A program made the translations under genes and the position numbers. This document shows, piece by piece, positions 1 to 5,846 of a DNA stretch of 11,302 bases. Position 1 is the first letter of the stretch. Every line of letters begins with the position of its first letter. Under the pieces are notes generated by a model that saw only the letters and a program-made list of their open reading frames with translations, was not told where the DNA came from and ran no database searches. The DNA lies in the NCBI GenBank assembly GCA_947371645.1, contig CANBQJ010000115.1:1-11302 (forward strand), written 5' to 3'. This stretch comes from Burkholderiales bacterium (GTDB taxonomy: Bacteria; Pseudomonadota; Gammaproteobacteria; Burkholderiales; Burkholderiaceae).

Positions 1-579
1 GACCCGGTGGACCACCCGGTGAGCCTGTACGCGGCCACCAAGAAGGCCAACGAGCTGATGGCCCACACCTACAGCCACCTCTACGGCCTGCCCACCACGG
101 GCCTGCGCTTCTTCACGGTCTACGGGCCCTGGGGCCGCCCGGACATGGCACCCATGCTGTTCGCCCGCGCCATGCTGGCGGCTGAGCCCATCCAGATTTT
201 CAACCACGGTCAGATGCGGCGCGACTTCACCTACATCGATGACATCGTCGATGGCGTGCTGGGGGCGCTGGACCACGTGGCCGAGGCCGACGCGGCGTTT
301 GACCGCCAGCAGCCCGATCCCGGCAGCTCCTGGGCGCCTTACAAGGTCTACAACATCGGCCACAGCGAACCTGTGGCCCTGATGGATTTCGTGGACACGC
401 TGGAGCGCGCCCTGGGCGTGACGGCGGTGAAGGACTTCCAGCCCATGCAGCCTGGCGATGTGCAGGCCACCTTCGCCGACACCCGGCGCCTGTCCGAGCG
501 CACCGGCGTGCATCCGGGCACGGCCTTGGCCGATGGCATCGCGCGCTTTGCCGCTTGGTATCGGGCATATCACGCCTGA
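1..579 (+). CDS. NAD-dependent epimerase, UDP-glucuronate 4-epimerase type (3' part only)
   Basis: This is the C-terminal 192 residues of a short-chain dehydrogenase/reductase-type nucleotide-sugar epimerase; the reading frame is open from base 1, so the NAD-binding Rossmann half lies outside the window. The catalytic YxxxK pair is visible as Tyr at 28-30 and Lys at 40-42 in the string SLYAATKKANELMAH, followed by GLRFFTVYGPWGRPDMA, which is characteristic of UDP-glucuronate 4-epimerases of the CapI/GalE group. Further on, RRDFTYIDDIVDG and VYNIGHSEPV are standard substrate-domain motifs. Members interconvert UDP-glucuronate and UDP-galacturonate in the cytoplasm to feed polysaccharide synthesis. 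A GTG codon at 7 is internal, not a start. The next gene begins 126 bases downstream on the same strand. The superfamily is certain; the exact substrate is inferred from motif similarity and could differ, for example UDP-glucose. Confidence 0.9.
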   Translation, partial: DPVDHPVSLYAATKKANELMAHTYSHLYGLPTTGLRFFTVYGPWGRPDMAPMLFARAMLAAEPIQIFNHGQMRRDFTYIDDIVDGVLGALDHVAEADAAFDRQQPDPGSSWAPYKVYNIGHSEPVALMDFVDTLERALGVTAVKDFQPMQPGDVQATFADTRRLSERTGVHPGTALADGIARFAAWYRAYHA

Positions 580-592
580 TCGACGCCTGATC
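572..592 (+). repeat. Short tandem duplication across the epimerase stop codon
   Basis: The ten bases ACGCCTGATC occur at 572-581 and again at 583-592, an 11-base period. The first copy contains the epimerase stop codon (577-579) and the second duplicates it in another frame. It looks like a small slippage duplication. The second copy can also pair with TCAGGCG at 624-630, giving a weak 7-bp long-loop stem without a T-tract, so I do not call it a terminator. Confidence 0.5.
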
Positions 593-635
593 AAGGCCCG
601 CTCCCGCCCTTGCGGACCCTCATTCAGGCGGGCGT

Positions 636-648
636 CGTCAAATTGACG
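636..648. promoter_or_regulatory. Perfect 13-base palindrome upstream of the nucleotidyltransferase
   Basis: CGTCAA and TTGACG flank a single central A, forming a perfect inverted repeat 57 bases before the next start codon. The right arm also resembles a -35 hexamer, but no acceptable -10 lies 16-18 bases downstream (the bases there are GC-rich). It may be an operator or chance; no regulator can be assigned. Confidence 0.25.
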
Positions 649-705
649 TGAACCCTTGGTGAAATGGCGGGTCTCTCGCCGATCCACACACCAAGCTGAC
701 ACAGC

Positions 706-1809
706 ATGACCAAAGCCATGATCCTCGCGGCGGGCCAGGGAACCCGCATCCGCCCCCTCACCAAGGGCCTGCCCAAGCCGATGATCCCCATCCTGGGCAA
801 GCCAGTGCTGGAGTACCTCATCGAGCACCTGGCGCGGCACGGCGTGCGCCAGATCATGATCAACGTGGCCTACCACCACTGGAAGATCGAGAGCTACTTT
901 GGCGACGGCAGCCGCTGGGGCGTGGAGATCGGCTATTCCTATGAAGGCGCACGTGAACACGGCGAGATCGTGCCCAAGCCCATGGGCTCGGCCGGCGGCA
1001 TGCGCAAGATCCAGGATTTCTCCGGCTTCTTCGACGAGACCACGCTGGTGATCTGCGGCGACGCCATCATCGACCTGGACATCACGGCCGCGCTGCAAGA
1101 GCACCACGCCAAGAAGGCCATGGCCAGCGTCGTGACCCTGGAAGTGCCCAGCGATCAGGTGAAGAACTACGGCATCGTGGTGGCCGCGGCCGACGGCAAG
1201 GTGCAGTCCTTCCAGGAAAAGCCCACGCCTGAAGAAGCCCGCTCGAACCTGGCCAGCACCGGCATCTACATCTTCGAGCCGGCGGTGCTGGAGATGGTGC
1301 CCAAGGGCAAGGAGTTCGACATCGGCAGCCAGCTCTTCCCGATGCTGGTGGACCAGGGCCTGCCCTTCTATGCGCAAAGCCGTCCCTTCCACTGGATCGA
1401 CATCGGCCGCGTCAGCGACTACTGGACGGTGCTGCAGCGCGTGCTGGCCGGCGAGATCGCCGACATGAAGATGCCGGGACGCGAGGTGCGCCCCGGTGTG
1501 TGGGTGGGCCTCAACACCCGCATCGACTGGGACCATGTGGACATCACCGGGCCGGTGTACGTGGGCTCGGGCACCTGCATCGAGCCGGGCGTGAAGATCG
1601 AAGGGCCGGCGTGGATAGGCCACGGCTGCCAGTTGCGCGCGCACAGCCGCCTGGCCCGCAGCGTGCTGTTTGACTACACCCGCGTGAACGCCGAAAGCGT
1701 GCTCAAGGATGTGATCGCTTCGCCGCAGTATGTGGTGGACCGCCATGGCCAGACCACCTACCAGGGTGAAGAGGGCGCGCCCTTCCGCTGGGGTGATGCG
1801 CGCGGCTAA
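706..1809 (+). CDS. Sugar-1-phosphate nucleotidyltransferase with C-terminal left-handed beta-helix
   Basis: This 367-residue cytoplasmic enzyme joins an NTP to a sugar 1-phosphate, giving an NDP-sugar and pyrophosphate. The N-terminal nucleotidyltransferase domain (about residues 3-240) has the signature AGQGTRIRPLTK at 9-20 with Arg14, Lys24 in PKPM, the GSAGGMRK loop at 94-101, a metal-binding Asp119 in CGDA, FQEKP at 169-173, STGIYIF at 184-190 and HWIDIGRVSDYW at 229-240. Residues about 260-335 show loose hexapeptide-type repeats (PGVWVG, GPVYVG, GPAWIG), as in mannose-1-phosphate guanylyltransferase and GlmU-like proteins. The ATG at 706 is the natural start because the fold begins at residue 3; no clear Shine-Dalgarno precedes it. 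It follows a UDP-sugar epimerase, so it probably supplies a donor for the same polysaccharide. The specificity (GDP-mannose, dTDP-glucose or UDP-glucose) cannot be settled by eye; the extra beta-helix favours the GDP-mannose pyrophosphorylase-like group. Confidence 0.92.
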   Translation: MTKAMILAAGQGTRIRPLTKGLPKPMIPILGKPVLEYLIEHLARHGVRQIMINVAYHHWKIESYFGDGSRWGVEIGYSYEGAREHGEIVPKPMGSAGGMRKIQDFSGFFDETTLVICGDAIIDLDITAALQEHHAKKAMASVVTLEVPSDQVKNYGIVVAAADGKVQSFQEKPTPEEARSNLASTGIYIFEPAVLEMVPKGKEFDIGSQLFPMLVDQGLPFYAQSRPFHWIDIGRVSDYWTVLQRVLAGEIADMKMPGREVRPGVWVGLNTRIDWDHVDITGPVYVGSGTCIEPGVKIEGPAWIGHGCQLRAHSRLARSVLFDYTRVNAESVLKDVIASPQYVVDRHGQTTYQGEEGAPFRWGDARG

Positions 1810-1812
1810 CTG

Positions 1813-1834
1813 AAAAGGCCCTGCGGGGCCTTTT
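1813..1834. terminator. Bidirectional intrinsic terminator between convergent genes
   Basis: A perfect 9-bp stem, AAAAGGCCC at 1813-1821 with GGGCCTTTT at 1826-1834, closes a TGCG loop. Read on the + strand it ends in a run of five T; read on the - strand it ends in four T. It starts three bases after the nucleotidyltransferase stop (1809) and lies eight bases beyond the stop of the convergent glycosyltransferase (1843), so it should serve both transcripts. Confidence 0.9.
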
Positions 1835-1842
1835 TCATTTGC

Positions 1843-3105
1843 TCACAAGGTCTCTTGACCACCCGGTTGCACCGCCACGGGCAGCGCGGCGCCGGTGGGT
1901 TCGGCGCGCATGACCCAGCGGGCCAGGATGGGGTCGCGGGCCAGCGCCTGTTCGGCATGGCGGCGCGCCTGTTCGCCCCAGGCTGCACGGGCCTCGGGCG
2001 CGTCGACCACCTGCGCCACGGCTTGGGCCAGGGCCTCGGTGTCGTCGGGTGCCACCACCACACCGCAACGCGACACCACCTGGGCGATCTCGGTGCCCGA
2101 ACGGCAGGTGGCGATCACCGGCCGGCCGCTGGACAACATGCCCGTGAGCTTGGAGGGCAGCACGAGGTCTTCGGCATCGGCGCTTTGCGTGAGCAGGTGC
2201 ACGTCGGCCAGGCCCAGCAGCTCACCCAGGCGCTCCTTGGGTTGCAGCGGCTTGAGGATCACATTGGGCAGGTCGGTGCAGGCGGCTTCCAGGTCCGGGC
2301 GCATGACGCCGTCACCACAGACCACGAACACCACGTCGGTGCGGTGGGCCAGCATGCGGGCCACGGCGGGGATGCTCAACAGGCTTTGCTTGGCGCCCCA
2401 GGTGCCGGAAAAGAGCACCACCTTGCTGGACGCGGGGATGCCCCACTCGCGGCGGTAGCTGCTCACGCCCTGCAGCGGCGTCACGCCTTCGGTGTCCACC
2501 CAGTTGGGGAAGAGCTCGATGGCTTCAGGGTCCACGCCCTTGGCGCGCAGGCGCTCCACCATCTTCACGGAGATGGACGAGACCTTGTCGAAGCCGCGCA
2601 TCAGGCGGCGCTCGCACCACAGGGCCAGGGCACGCGCGATGCGGCCCTTGAGCAGGTTCATCTGGAAGGCCACGTCGACCTCAAAGTCCTGCACGTGCAG
2701 CCAGGCCTTGGCGCCGCACAGGCGGGCCGTCAGCCAACCTGCAGGCGCACAGGCCATGGCCGGCGCCACCGTGAGCACCACATCGGGCATCCACAGGGTC
2801 TGGCGCAGCATCAGGGGTGCAGACGTGACGGCAAAGCTCAGCAGGTGCAGCAGGCGCTTGAGGCCACTGGGCTGCGCCGGCACCCACAGGGGCGCACGCC
2901 ACACGTCCACCCCGTTGAGGGTCTCGCGTTGATAGCGCCAGCCACGGTAGCCTTCTGCCACCTGCCAGGTCGGGTAATAGGGCGGTGCAGCCACCACGCG
3001 AACGTCGTGACCCTTGGCCGCCAACCACTCGGCCATGTCGCCCGAGTATTTGCCGATGCCCGTGGGCTCGGGGGCGTAGTTGGCGCTGTAGATCAGGATC
3101 TTCAT
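1843..3105 (-). CDS. wcaI: WcaI-type glycosyltransferase (GT-B fold)
   Basis: This 420-residue protein resembles WcaI, the colanic acid glycosyltransferase, along its length. It transfers a sugar from a nucleotide donor to the growing lipid-linked repeat unit on the cytoplasmic side of the inner membrane. The N-terminal acceptor domain has the family hallmarks NYAPEPTGIGKYSGDMAEWL (residues 9-28), APPYYPTWQV (40-49) and HVQDFEVD (137-144). The donor domain begins near residue 225 with VVLFSGTWGAKQSL, and its nucleotide-binding loop is DLVLPSKLTGMLSSGRPVIA at 313-332, where the WcaI group has LPSK instead of the usual EX7E second Glu. I chose the ATG at 3105 over the adjacent GTG at 3108 because AGAGGA lies 6 bases before the ATG but only 3 before the GTG. 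It stands alone on the - strand, convergent with the nucleotidyltransferase and divergent from the eps operon, so it probably shares their control region. The donor sugar is unknown. Confidence 0.9.
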   Translation of the reverse strand: MKILIYSANYAPEPTGIGKYSGDMAEWLAAKGHDVRVVAAPPYYPTWQVAEGYRGWRYQRETLNGVDVWRAPLWVPAQPSGLKRLLHLLSFAVTSAPLMLRQTLWMPDVVLTVAPAMACAPAGWLTARLCGAKAWLHVQDFEVDVAFQMNLLKGRIARALALWCERRLMRGFDKVSSISVKMVERLRAKGVDPEAIELFPNWVDTEGVTPLQGVSSYRREWGIPASSKVVLFSGTWGAKQSLLSIPAVARMLAHRTDVVFVVCGDGVMRPDLEAACTDLPNVILKPLQPKERLGELLGLADVHLLTQSADAEDLVLPSKLTGMLSSGRPVIATCRSGTEIAQVVSRCGVVVAPDDTEALAQAVAQVVDAPEARAAWGEQARRHAEQALARDPILARWVMRAEPTGAALPVAVQPGGQETL

Positions 3106-3111
3106 CACGTT

Positions 3112-3117
3112 TCCTCT
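3112..3117 (-). promoter_or_regulatory. Ribosome binding site of the WcaI-type gene
   Basis: AGAGGA on the - strand, six bases before the ATG at 3105. This spacing decides between two adjacent in-frame starts, GTG at 3108 and ATG at 3105, in favour of the ATG. Confidence 0.7.
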
Positions 3118-3168
3118 TGGGATGTGATGTTGGCCAGACCGTGTAACGCCGTGAAGAAGACGGACATG

Positions 3169-3182
3169 GTCCGATCGGGCCC
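3169..3182. repeat. Near-perfect inverted repeat around CCGATCGG
   Basis: GGTCCGATCGGGCC has a fully palindromic 8-base core (3171-3178) and is palindromic over all 14 bases except one mismatched pair. It lies two bases from the next inverted repeat and about 64 bases upstream of the wcaI start. It could be a regulator half of a composite site or chance in GC-rich DNA. Confidence 0.35.
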
Positions 3183-3184
3183 TG

Positions 3185-3200
3185 ATACCCCTATGGGTAT
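3185..3200. promoter_or_regulatory. Candidate LuxR/NarL-type operator, perfect 6-4-6 inverted repeat
   Basis: ATACCC and GGGTAT flank CTAT. Read as heptamers, it is TACCCCT followed directly by the inverse of TACCCAT, both of which fit the TACYYMT pattern bound by NarL/FixJ-type helix-turn-helix proteins. A TTGCCC that resembles a -35 lies four bases downstream on the + strand (3204-3209), but without a good -10. Loci of the EpsF/EpsG/XrtB kind often carry a LuxR-type regulator named EpsA, which would be a natural candidate; that link is inference. Confidence 0.4.
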
Positions 3201-3276
3201 GTGTTGCCCGGCTCAGCCGCGGGCTGTCGACGGGCCATCACCGCATGTGACCGTTGCGTGACACGGCGAATGAGCC

Positions 3277-3302
3277 CATCGGCCGCAGCGTGTGCGCCGA
3301 TG
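3277..3302 (+). repeat. Stem-loop in the epsF leader
   Basis: CATCGGC at 3277-3283 pairs perfectly with GCCGATG at 3296-3302. After a one-base bulge at 3284, GCA at 3285-3287 pairs with TGC at 3293-3295, closing a five-base loop. There is no T-tract, so it is not an intrinsic terminator. If the operon transcript starts upstream, it would be part of the 5' untranslated leader. Confidence 0.45.
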
Positions 3303-3400
3303 CCAGGGCGCGCGCCGCGTGGCGCCTTCCTGCGCCCCGGGCGGGGGCCAACCCGCGAACAGGGGATGCCCCAGATGACGCTTCAAACAAGCTGTCATCT

Positions 3401-3429
3401 TCCGTTTGTACAGTGCACCGATCCGTTTG
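3401..3429 (+). repeat. Direct repeats TCCGTTTG, two helical turns apart
   Basis: TCCGTTTG occurs at 3401-3408 and 3422-3429, a 21-base start-to-start distance, or about two turns of B-DNA. Each copy is followed by TGCAC (3414-3418 and 3438-3442). The pair lies 55-84 bases before the epsF start, the position expected of tandem binding sites for a regulator. No protein can be assigned. Confidence 0.35.
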
Positions 3430-3464
3430 GACTGCGATGCACGCAGCGCCCAAACCTTGTCACC

Positions 3465-3478
3465 GAGTACGGAGTACG
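3465..3478 (+). repeat. Tandem GAGTACG overlapping the epsF ribosome binding site
   Basis: GAGTACG is repeated without a gap at 3465-3471 and 3472-3478. The GGAG at 3471-3474, ten bases before the ATG at 3485, spans the junction of the copies and is the only Shine-Dalgarno-like sequence for epsF. A change in copy number would change the spacing to the start codon. Confidence 0.45.
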
Positions 3479-3484
3479 GCCCCC

Positions 3485-4921
3485 ATGAGTCTGGAGCAAC
3501 TGATCGCCATCTTGCGCGCACGCTGGCTGGTCGCGCTGATCGCCTTCACCCTCGTGGCCACTGGCGTGACGGTCTACACCTTGCTGCTGCCCAAGAGCTA
3601 CACGGCCTCGGGCTCGGTGCTGGTGGACATCCGCTCACCCGACCCGATCGCAGGCTCGGTGCTGGCCGGGGTGACCCAGCCCAGCTTCCTGATGACGCAG
3701 ATCGACATCCTGACCAGCACCCGGGTGGCCCAGCGCGTGGTGAGCAACCTCAAGCTGGCCGACTCGCCTGACATGAACCAGCGGTGGCGTGCAGCCACTG
3801 GTGGTGTCGGCGATTTCGAGCGCTGGGTGGTGGAGCTCATCCGCAAGGGCCTGGAAGCCCACCCCTCGCGGGGCTCCAATGTGATCTATGTGAGCTACAC
3901 CTCGGCCGACCCCAAATTCGCAGCGGCCATCGTCAACGCCTACATTGATGGCTACCTGGACACCGACCGTGAGATGCGCAACCTGCCGGCCAAGCAGTTC
4001 AGCGAGCACTTCGACGCCACGGCCAAGGTGCTGAAGGCCAAGCTGGAGGCCGCGCAAACCAAACTCTCCAGCTTCCAGCAAGAGCAGGAACTGGTGGTGT
4101 CCGACGAGCGCATGGACATCGAGACCACACGGCTCAACCAACTGGCCAGCGAGCTGGTGTCGATCCAGGCGGCGCAAATGGATGCACTGAGCCGCCAGAA
4201 CGCTGCGCAGACGCGTGCCGACCAGTCGCCCGACGTGATGGCCAACCCCATGCTGTCTTCGTTGCGCGGCGACCTGATCCGCCAGGAAGGCCAGCTGGAG
4301 CAGCTGAGCGCACGCCTGGGTGACCAGCACCCGCAGGTGGTCGAGCTCAAGACGGCGATCGCCGACCTGCGCCACAAGATCGACATCGAGACGCGCCGCG
4401 TCACCGCCAGCCTGGGCGTCAGCAACACCGTGTCGCTGTCGCGTGTGGCCAAGGCCCAGGCAGCCCTGGACGCCCAGCGCAGCAAGGTGCTCAAACTCAA
4501 GACCATCCGCGACCAGGCCGATGTGCTGGTGCGTGAGGTGGACGGCGCACGGCGATCGCTGGAAGGGGTGAACGCGCGGCTGCAGAACACCAGCCTGGAG
4601 AGCCAGGCCCAGACGGCCAACATCGCCGCGCTGGAATCGGCCCGCGCACCGTCTTTCCCCAGCGCACCGCGCACCTTCTCCAACATCTCGCTGGGCCTGG
4701 TGGCCGCGGCGGTGGTGGCCCTGGTGGCCGCTCTGCTGGTGGAGTTGCGTGACCGCCGTCTGCGCACGCTCAATGAGGTCGAGGCCTGGCTGGGCCAACC
4801 GCTGCTGGGTGCCATCCCTGCGTTCAAGAAGCCGGGCAAGAAAGACAAGCCTTCCGAGCTGACGCTGGGCCTGAGCAGCCGCCTGCGCCCCGCGCTCAGG
4901 GCCCTGCCGCACAGCGCCTGA
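3485..4921 (+). CDS. epsF: Polysaccharide chain-length determinant, EpsF family (Wzz/GNVR type)
   Basis: This 478-residue inner-membrane protein belongs to the polysaccharide co-polymerase group that sets EPS chain length. It begins MSLEQLIAILRARW, followed by a first membrane span at about residues 15-36, then a long periplasmic part with YTASGSVLVDI. Residues about 185-385 are largely coiled-coil helices, with the conserved LGDQHPQ turn at 278-284. The C-terminal FPSAPRTFSNISLG (about 391-404) leads into a second span at about 402-420, and a basic cytoplasmic tail ends the protein. The frame is open back to an ATG at 3254, but I place the start at 3485 because the family begins just before the first span, GGAG lies at 3471-3474, and the upstream 77 residues look like translated non-coding DNA. 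It is the first gene of the operon; epsG follows after 28 bases, the split-polypeptide equivalent of fused Wzc. The family is sure; the symbol rests on order and similarity. Confidence 0.88.
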   Translation: MSLEQLIAILRARWLVALIAFTLVATGVTVYTLLLPKSYTASGSVLVDIRSPDPIAGSVLAGVTQPSFLMTQIDILTSTRVAQRVVSNLKLADSPDMNQRWRAATGGVGDFERWVVELIRKGLEAHPSRGSNVIYVSYTSADPKFAAAIVNAYIDGYLDTDREMRNLPAKQFSEHFDATAKVLKAKLEAAQTKLSSFQQEQELVVSDERMDIETTRLNQLASELVSIQAAQMDALSRQNAAQTRADQSPDVMANPMLSSLRGDLIRQEGQLEQLSARLGDQHPQVVELKTAIADLRHKIDIETRRVTASLGVSNTVSLSRVAKAQAALDAQRSKVLKLKTIRDQADVLVREVDGARRSLEGVNARLQNTSLESQAQTANIAALESARAPSFPSAPRTFSNISLGLVAAAVVALVAALLVELRDRRLRTLNEVEAWLGQPLLGAIPAFKKPGKKDKPSELTLGLSSRLRPALRALPHSA

Positions 4922-4949
4922 CGCTCACCACACCGCTCCCGCATTGCCC

Positions 4950-5825
4950 ATGAACGCCCAATCCGTGCCTCATCCCACATCGCCCGCCGGCAACCCCCTG
5001 GGTGACATCCTGCGCCGCACCGCCGGGCTCACACCCGCACAGGTCGAGCAGGTGCTCGACCACCAACGCAGCCAGGGCATGCGCTTTGGCGAGGCCGTGG
5101 TGGCCCTGGGTCTGGCCCGGCATGAAGACGTGGTCTGGGCGCTGTCTCAACAGTTCCACTACCCCTACCTGCCGCTGGGCGAGCGTGACCTCAGCACCGA
5201 GCTGGTGGTAGCCAACCAGCCCTTCACCGACCAGGTCGAGCACTTCCGCGAGTTGCGCAGCCAGCTGCTGCTGGGCCCCATGTCGCCCCGGCTGGGCCAC
5301 CATGCGCTGGCCGTGGTCAGCGCCGAAGTGGGCGCAGGCAAGACCTTCATCGCCGCCAACCTGGCCGTGGCCTTCAGCCAGTTGCCCGGGCGCACCTTGC
5401 TGATCGACGCCGACTTGCGCACCGCCCGCCTGCACGACATCTTCGGCGTGGAGGCCAGCCCCGGTCTCAGCGGCATCCTGGCGGGCCGCGCAGAGGCCAA
5501 TGTCATCACACCGGTCTCGCACCTGCCCAACCTCTACCTGCTGCCTGCGGGCGTGCGCTCACCCAACCCCACCGAGTTGCTGCACCGCGCCTCCTTCAGC
5601 CTGCTCATCCGCGACCTGCTCAACCAGTTCGACCACGTGCTGATCGACACCCCCGCCGCATCGCATGGTGCCGATGCCCGCATCATCGCCAGCCACTGTG
5701 GCGCGGCCATGTTGATCGGCAGCAAGGGGCAGAGCAAGGTGGAGCCCCTGCAGAAGCTGGTCAAACAACTGACTTCAAGTCAGGTCAAGATCGCGGGCGT
5801 GCTGGTCAATGAATACCGCAACTGA
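4950..5825 (+). CDS. epsG: Chain-length determinant tyrosine autokinase EpsG with N-terminal MshEN-like domain
   Basis: This 291-residue protein is a bacterial tyrosine (BY) kinase that partners EpsF and controls EPS polymerisation from the cytoplasmic face. The kinase part shows the oligomerisation motif EX2RX2R as Glu97, Arg100, Arg103; Walker A GAGKT at 128-132; Walker A' LLIDADLR at 150-157; and Walker B VLIDTP at 230-235. Before it, residues 16-39 and 45-68 form two 24-residue repeats separated by five residues, matching the cyclic-di-GMP-binding MshEN pattern: the second matches nearly fully (Arg45, Phe46, Gly47, Gly54, Leu55, Val61, Leu65, Gln68), the first less well (Pro16 instead of Arg, Ala25 instead of Gly). 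The usual C-terminal tyrosine cluster is absent; only Tyr289 lies near the end (NEYRN). I use the ATG at 4950; no clear Shine-Dalgarno is seen, so coupling to epsF is likely. Kinase identity is firm; ligand binding is inference. Confidence 0.9.
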   Translation: MNAQSVPHPTSPAGNPLGDILRRTAGLTPAQVEQVLDHQRSQGMRFGEAVVALGLARHEDVVWALSQQFHYPYLPLGERDLSTELVVANQPFTDQVEHFRELRSQLLLGPMSPRLGHHALAVVSAEVGAGKTFIAANLAVAFSQLPGRTLLIDADLRTARLHDIFGVEASPGLSGILAGRAEANVITPVSHLPNLYLLPAGVRSPNPTELLHRASFSLLIRDLLNQFDHVLIDTPAASHGADARIIASHCGAAMLIGSKGQSKVEPLQKLVKQLTSSQVKIAGVLVNEYRN

Positions 5826-5846
5826 CCTCGACCACCGCCCCTGAAC

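Larger units (their letters stand above)
3106..3484. other. Divergent intergenic control region with many repeats
   Basis: These 379 bases separate wcaI (-) from epsF (+), and I see no credible gene in them. They hold a near-perfect inverted repeat (3169-3182), a perfect 6-4-6 inverted repeat (3185-3200), a stem-loop (3277-3302), a small GGGG-ATG-CCCC repeat (3362-3372), a pair of direct repeats 21 bases apart (3401-3429) and a 7-base tandem repeat beside the epsF Shine-Dalgarno (3465-3478). I could not find a convincing sigma-70 promoter or a sigma-54 -24/-12 element with correct GG-to-GC spacing on either strand. This is the only long non-coding gap in the window and the only plausible place for the operon promoter. 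Confidence 0.7.

Noticed and set aside
584..630. Terminator after the epimerase
   Set aside because: The only stem (CGCCTGA with TCAGGCG) has a 33-base loop and no following T-run.
1855..3261. A 468-codon open frame on the + strand opposite wcaI
   Set aside because: It is His/Gly/Gln-rich without any domain motif and lies antisense to a well-recognised glycosyltransferase; such frames are common artefacts in GC-rich coding DNA.
3328..3350. Possible sigma-54 promoter (TGG...TGC) before epsF
   Set aside because: The GG and GC are separated by nine bases instead of the required ten, and the TTGC part is poor.
3254..3484. N-terminal extension of EpsF by 77 residues from an upstream ATG
   Set aside because: The added sequence has no fold or signal character, EpsF-type proteins start just before the first membrane span, and the ATG at 3485 has a GGAG upstream.
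3201..3488. Small + strand open frame of 95 codons in the divergent region
   Set aside because: No recognisable ribosome binding site or motif, overlaps the epsF start and the repeat elements; more likely non-coding.
3635..4912. A 425-codon open frame on the - strand opposite epsF
   Set aside because: Low-complexity translation (Gln, His, Leu, Gly) without domain features, and the + strand gene is clearly real.
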